Of a stretch of 64,000 nt of DNA, positions 58,688 to 64,000 are shown one piece after another (the stretch's first letter is position 1; every line of letters begins with the position of its first letter). The notes below the pieces were generated by a model. The model was not told where the DNA came from and did no database searches. It worked only from the letters and a program-made list of their open reading frames with translations. The stretch covers positions 184,643,654-184,707,653 of the forward strand of contig JARDYH010000001.1 in the NCBI GenBank assembly GCA_029215795.1, read 5' to 3'. The stretch comes from Anniella stebbinsi. Lineage: Eukaryota; Chordata; Lepidosauria; Squamata; Anniellidae. Made by a program: the position numbers and the translations under genes.

Positions 58688-58690
<3 letters not shown>
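56600..58690 (+). mobile_element. DIRS-like retrotransposon, decayed, RT-RNase H and tyrosine recombinase
   Basis: The 56665-57063 frame carries the end of the reverse transcriptase (EYLDDWLIVAP, LGLYINAEKS). The next frames carry RNase H (LTTDTSVAGWVGHYS, HINFLELLVVKKDL, TDNTLADNLNHS). At 58246-58700 the frame STRRSSELSAL...FHRDKVILRPD...LPKVVSSFHLNQDIVL matches the recombinase region of DIRS elements. Frameshifts separate the parts, the first half of the RT is missing, and the recombinase frame runs into a microsatellite. It is not functional. Orientation is opposite to the copy at 1-1700. Confidence 0.82.

Positions 58691-58722
<32 letters not shown>
58690..58722 (+). repeat. AAG microsatellite
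   Basis: About 11 GAA/AGA units lie at the boundary between the DIRS remnant and the antisense L2-like end. Confidence 0.93.
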
Positions 58723-58724
<2 letters not shown>

Positions 58725-58912
58725 TTTATTTATATCCTGCCTTTTTCCCAGGGCTGGGACTCAAGGTGGTTTACAAGAGTAAAACATGTACAATTAAAAC
58801 ATATAAATATAAGTTTACAAAAGTTAAAATAGAATTAAACCTACAATATTTTTTTAAATTTTTTTAAAAAAATTAAACAGTAATAGATTAAACAACAACA
58901 ACAACAGACATT
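58725..58912 (-). mobile_element. L2-like LINE 3' end (antisense)
   Basis: TATTTATTTATATCCTGCCT followed by GGGACTCAAGGTGGTTTACA and TAAAAC-rich sequence is the usual layout of an antisense L2-like 3' terminus. A CAACAACAACAACA tract ends it. Confidence 0.6.
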
Positions 58913-59142
58913 AACGGGGGGCAGGACTTCCGGCCATGGAGTGAACGGCAGAATCAGACACTTCCCGACTGGAAAATTTTAAAACGAATGAATATCCCTG
59001 TTTAAACTAAGGATCTCGTGAGTACAAAACAATTGATTTCTTTACGAAATCTCCCCATTTACGCTTGTGTTTATGACTTGTGGTTTTACTGAGAGATAAC
59101 AGGACTGAGAGCTCCTGAAAGAATTTCTGGGCTGGATGCCAA

Positions 59143-61286
59143 ATGTTCGGCAAGGAAAAAAAAGTATATAAAAATACTTTACCAGTTTGGACAAGAGACA
59201 CTAAACAGCATCCATCAGACAGGACCATAAGTCGTTTAAATAGACTTGATTCTGAAGAATTAATCATGTCTGGAAAAAACTCAAAGGGAGCCGTACCGAA
59301 GGAATCTCAACTGGCCGGAAATGGCGGCCATAAGTTGGGCAAAACAACCTATCCAAAAGTCAGCTCTGCTGCTAAGGGAGAGCAGGAAGAACTGTAGAAA
59401 GAGAGCACTCCCTCCTCCAGAGAGATAACGTCACAAGAAATGTTGGAATGTTTCCAGAAGATGATTATACAGAATAATGAGACGTTAAAAATCCAAATAG
59501 TTAACGATGTTGTGACAGCTCAACAAGCCTATCTCTGAAATTAAAAAGAGTATGGAAGCTATGAAAGAACAATTTACAGAGATGCAAGAAGAGATCACAG
59601 AAAATAAGGAGCAAATAAAAGCACAAAATATCAAATATGAACAATTGGAGGAGAAGCTGATTGATATCCAAGACCAAGAGAGAAGGGCCAATATTCGTAT
59701 CAAAGCCTTTCCTGAACAATCTGGAGAGAACCCTAAGATTCTAAGGGAGAAGATTTTGGATTGGCTGAAAATAGTACTGCCAGATATCGAATGGAAGGAA
59801 GAAGATATAGAACGAGTCCATAGAATTGGCTACAGGAGAGGTGGTCTAATTCCTAGAGACATTGTCTTGAGATTTGCAAATTACTACAGAAAAGATCTTT
59901 TGATGAGAGCAATAAGACAAGGATCGGGCCAACTGATGTGTCAAGGAGTGGCAATACAGGTCTTCAATGATCTTTACCCACAAACAATTTCTTGGAGAAG
60001 GAGCATTAAGCTGTGTACCACGGTGTTGAAGAAGAATGCAATAGCTTACAGTTTGTCGTGACGCAAGCTCACCCCAGGCTTCTGCTCACGAACTTTAGGC
60101 AAACTGACACACTCCAACAACGGTGAGACTGCTTTTATTGTAAAATTACACGGAGTTCAAGCATAACGGTTTCATTTCTGCACACACACACTTGAAGCTG
60201 AAGACGGACCAGATAGCTTTCGGGTACAACGGCTTAATGCGAACAGCAAATCACTCAGGGGGAGACATTTAGAGTTAGCCCCTGTCCCATGCGGTCAGGA
60301 GTGGCCATGCACACTGACTCATCAGGAACACGAACAAAATTCAAAGGAGAAACCCCAGCACAGAAGTGCATGAAGTCTGACAGTAGACAAGATCATCTTG
60401 CACCAAACCAAACGCAGCCTGCCAGGAACACTGAGCTGATCACATAAGCAAGACGTCAGGGGACGAACCTCTTCGACCTAGGAAACCTTCCCTGCTCGTA
60501 GCTTTGGCTCTGAGGAAGGTTCTCTCGCAGGTCACACACACACACAATTCCAGAACAGCAACGATCAGCCTCAGAGTTACCCTGTGCCCGTACTTTGGCT
60601 CCATGCAGGGAAAACAGGCTATAGCCACAGAGCACTTTTCATGGCATAGTTCTTAGAAATTCCAAGTCCAAATAGCAACAGAACATGTACCGAGTGCATC
60701 CAACATCTCCAAACCAGATAGAATCCCAAACACGAGGAGTTTCATGGCAAGCGTAGAACAGATGAACAGACAAACAGATGATTCCTAGCAAAGGGCCTCC
60801 CCTTTGCTCGTAGCTATATAGGATGGAGGCTGGCTAATTCCAAGCCACTTTGACAGACAGGGCTTCAGCCTGTAATCCAAACTCATGTGCCAACAGGGCG
60901 GCACGGTTCAACCTCTTCTTGATGACAACACTATGTGAGAGACAGCTTGCAAGATAGCCCCCACCTTTTCAAAACATACTTCTGTTCTCAAGGAACAGAA
61001 GTATGCTAGCAGCCACAGATAAGCACAGAACAGAGACAGACTTTCTCACAACAATTGCCAAGCTTTCAACTCACAATTCACTAGGCCAGCTTAGTGAATT
61101 GTCCATGAAGCACCTGACATCCGACACAGTTGGGGTTATCCTGTGTTTCTTAAATTTTCATATGGAAGAAAATATCATAAAATAACATGGCTGGAGCAAG
61201 GGATGGCGCTGCTGGAAGAATTGGGTCTGCAGGGGAAGAATCGACCGGAAGGACATGAAGAAGAAGGAGCTGCTGGTGGAGATTAA
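59143..61286 (+). pseudogene. L1 ORF1, broken by stops, a frameshift and the LTR
   Basis: The N-terminal frame (from 59143) ends at a stop near 59397, and a frameshift follows near 59530. The frame from 59552 holds the coiled coil, RRANIRIKAFPEQ, ERVHRIGYR and PRDIVLRFANYYRKD. The LTR insertion cuts the WGYPVF segment at 60053, and the C-terminus resumes at 61127, ending at the TAA at 61284-61286. It is related to the intact ORF1 at 16873-17892. Confidence 0.88.
60054..61126 (-). mobile_element. Solo LTR, 1,073 bp, in L1 ORF1
   Basis: The insertion starts TGTCGTGACG and ends TCCGACA, so it has TG...CA ends with a short TGTCG/CGACA inverted repeat. CAGTT flanks both sides (60049-60053 and 61127-61131), and the L1 ORF1 frame is restored if it is removed. 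On the minus strand a TATATAG motif lies near 60820 and AATAAA near 60137, so the LTR probably reads leftward. No internal coding region is present. The parent family (retrovirus-like or Gypsy-type) is not determined. Confidence 0.88.
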
Positions 61287-61584
61287 AAATTCACGAGAAG
61301 GAGAGATACAACTATATAAATGTTAAGAATTATAATATCATTATTATACTGGTAAATAGTACTAAGATAAGGGAGGGAAGATTGGAGGATCAGGGGGAAT
61401 GGATCTGTTGCCACTCTGGGACCGAATCCCCTCCCCCCAAGGGTTTACTTAAAACATAGTTGGGGCTTGCTTCAAGAAGAAGAGGGGGGGAAAGAATTGT
61501 TTATGTGTAGGGGCGGTGGTGGGGAATTAAGGGTATTGTTTGTTTCACATTATGGGTCCAATAAATTGAAATACTATCGAAACT

Positions 61585-64000
61585 ATGGATAATAAGTTAA
61601 GGGTTTCAACCTTGAATGTTAAAGGGTTAGGCTCTGTTATTAAAAGAAGAAGGGTAGAAGCATTACTGAATAGAGACAAAGCAGATATAATATTCCTTCA
61701 AGAAACACATCAAGTAAAAGATGGGGTTAATGAGCTTAGACTGCGATGGTCAGCTGTTTATGAAAAGGCATATGGTACCTCCAAAGCAAGAGGAATGGCG
61801 ATTATTATATCAAAGAAATGTGGGTTCAATATAACAAGAGTTAAAAGAAATGTTATGGGTAGATATATAATATTACAGGGTGTGTTGGCAGAAGAAGAAT
61901 ATACTTTGATTAACATATATGCACCAAATGTAAATCAAATGGTTATACTAAAGTGTTTAAAGAGATGGAAAATATTGGGAAAGGCCACATCGTAATGGCA
62001 GGAGATTTCAATATGGTATTAGATAAGCAAAAAGATAAATCTAACCCCACTATTCAGGAAAAACGAAATATTACAGGTTTAAATAAAATTATGAAAAGGA
62101 AAGAGTTATGGGATGTGTGGAGAGGGATGAAAGGAGAAGAAAGGAAATTTACATTTTATTCAGCAAAATATAAAAGTTATTGTAGAATAGATCATATTTT
62201 TATTTCAAAAAATTTGATATCTAAAGTTTCAAATACTGATATAGGGATTATAAAAGTCACGGATCATGCGCTAGTGAGTATAGATATTAAAGTTAAGAAA
62301 GATTATAGGGATGCTAAAAGATGGAGATTAGACATAAAAATTCTTAATTATAAACATATAACTGAAAAAATGGTCAAACAGATGCAAAGTATTTGGGAAA
62401 TTAACGAGAGGGGGCAATGTAGTCAAGCTATATTATGGGACACAATGAAAGCGGTAACAAGAGGGATTTGTATTAGAGAAATGTGTACTTTGAGAAAATT
62501 ACAAGAAAAATCTAGGGAAAAATTAGAGGAAGAAATTAGAGAGTTGGAAATGGAATTCATAGCAGATAGAGATAAACGAATTTTTGCAAAACTTCAAGCA
62601 AAAACAAAAGGGAGTTGGAGAAAGAAGGTTTAGAGAAAGCCCAGAGAAATTTGTTGTATTTGAAAAGAGAGTTTTTTGAATATAGTAATAAGAATTAAAA
62701 AATGTTGGCTAGATCCGCGCAATCAAAAAAGGCAAGAAAGTAATAGGAGCAATTAAAGATAAATTAGGCAAAAGTTGTAATTTAATGAAGGATAAATTAA
62801 AAATATTTCAAGAGTTTTATCAAAAATTGTATTCTGCAGGAAACAGCCCTCAGGGGAAGATTGAAGAATATGTGGAGAAATATTGGAAAATTAGGCTAAA
62901 AGAGGCTAATAGAGACTTAATGGAGCAGTTGGTTTCGGAGGAAGAAATAGAAAGTGTTATTGATAAATTAAAAGTGGGGAAATCCCCAGGATTGGATGGG
63001 TTGGGATTGGAGTACTACAAGACCTTTAAAAAATTATTAATACCCAAATTGAGACTACTATATAATAAAATACTAGAAGGGGAGGGGATCCCACCATCAT
63101 GGGAGCAATCCCTGATAGTACTAATTCCAAAACCGAATAAAGATCTATCAGACACAGGATCATATAGACCTATCTCCCTAATAAATCAAGATGCAACAAT
63201 TTTGAAAGCAATAATGGCAAAAAGAATGAACAGTTTTATATATAAATATATTAAAAAGAATCAAGGTGGATTTATAGCCGGGAGACAGATGCCTAATTTA
63301 ATAGGAAGAGTGTTGAATATAATAAATATAACTTAAAAAAACAATTCGAAAGCAGGATTGATGGCTTTAGATATTTTTAAGGCCTTTGATTGCGTGGAAT
63401 GGCCAGTTTTAAAAACAATATTAAAAATAATAGGGTTTGGCACACAGTTTACGAGTTTGATAAACTATTTATACTCACGAAACAGTGCAGTTGTTATGGT
63501 TAACGATGGAATAACAGAGCAAATTTCTTTAACCCGAGGTACTAGACAAAGATGTCCCCTTTCCCCGATATTGTTCGTGATAGTTATTGAAATGTTAGCT
63601 AATGTAATCAGAGAAGATGAAAGTATTATAGGGATAGGGAATAGGGAAAAAATTTAAGTAAATATGTTTGCAGATGATACCCTATTAACTATAGAGAATC
63701 CAATAGAAAATCTGAAGAAGATTAAAGCACAACTTAAGGAGTTTGGAGAAATGACAAGATTGCAGGTAAATTGGGATAAATCTGAGATGATGTTATTTAA
63801 CTATAAAAAAGAGGAGGAACAAGGTTTGAGTAATAAGAAAAATAATATTAAGGTTAGGAATTTAATTAAGTATTTTGGAATAAATATTACAAGAAATTTA
63901 GAAAATCTAGAAGAGGAAAATTATGTTAAATTAAAGATGGAGGTTAAGAAAAAATTAGAGGTATATAGAAAGATCAAACTTTCGTGGTTTGGAAGAATAG
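61585..64000 (+). pseudogene. L1 ORF2, frameshifted, cut by window edge
   Basis: Endonuclease is at 61585-62300 in two frames (LNVKG, QETH, GDFNM, RIDHIF, TDHAL). The linker runs to 62633 and ends at a frameshift. Reverse transcriptase runs from 62785 (SYRPISLINQD, LDIFKAFDCVEWP, RGTRQRCPLSP, then FADD near 63670 after a stop at 63657). Stops and frameshifts occur near 61970, 62633, 63336 and 63657. It is clearly related to the intact ORF2 at 12827-16663. Confidence 0.9.

Larger units (their letters stand above)
58913..64000 (+). mobile_element. Second L1, decayed, interrupted by solo LTR, running off the window
   Basis: It begins near GGGGGGCAGGACTTCCGGCC and has the same gene order as the L1 at 12.7 kb: 5' UTR, ORF1, ORF2. 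Proteins are clearly related but frames are broken. The element continues past 64000, so its 3' end is unseen. Confidence 0.9.

Overview
The window reads as nuclear DNA from a squamate reptile, most likely a lizard. It holds one recognisable vertebrate protein gene in a background of non-LTR retrotransposons: CR1, L2-like LINEs, L1 and Tx1-like L1. There are also DIRS tyrosine-recombinase retrotransposons, many short palindromic DNA-transposon relics, AAT microsatellites and poly(C)/poly(G) runs. The species cannot be named from the sequence. No bacterial, plasmid, CRISPR or phage features were seen, and no tRNA or rRNA gene was recognised.

The host gene is RAB20, on the minus strand. It has two coding exons: exon 1 at 38900-39068, inside a CpG island, and exon 2 at 30504-31036. 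A 7.9 kb intron lies between them. The joined frame has 233 codons, with P-loop, WDTAG, NKVD and ETSAK motifs and a C-terminal CC prenylation site. A 123-nt candidate exon at 4586-4708 (minus) and an orphan GC-rich island at 8400-8830 may mark another transcript, but I recognise no gene there.

Layout: 1-1.7 kb, decayed DIRS element (minus). 1.7-8.4 kb, mostly unique-looking DNA with small palindromes. 8.4-9.3 kb, GC island followed by an L2-like 3' end. 9.8-11.6 kb, CR1 (minus) carrying nested palindromic elements and a possible solo LTR. 12.7-18.5 kb, a full-length L1 (minus) with both ORFs open and a perfect 15-bp target-site duplication. 18.9-29 kb, CR1 and L2 elements inserted into one another. 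30.5-39.6 kb, RAB20. 40.1-46.4 kb, CR1 pieces and a decayed Tx1-like L1. 47.6-49.7 kb, the 5' half of an L2-like LINE with tandem leader units, joined to an unclassified repeat. 50.7-53.1 kb, old CR1 and a long inverted repeat. 56.3-58.7 kb, L2 fragment and second DIRS element. 58.9-64 kb, a second, decayed L1 (plus) interrupted by a 1,073-bp solo LTR and running off the window.

The strongest observations are the apparently intact L1, the solo LTR with matched 5-bp duplications, one palindromic element at the same site in two CR1 copies, a stem-loop shared by L2-like 3' ends, the long inverted repeat near 52.2 kb, and two unclassified repeat families each present twice.
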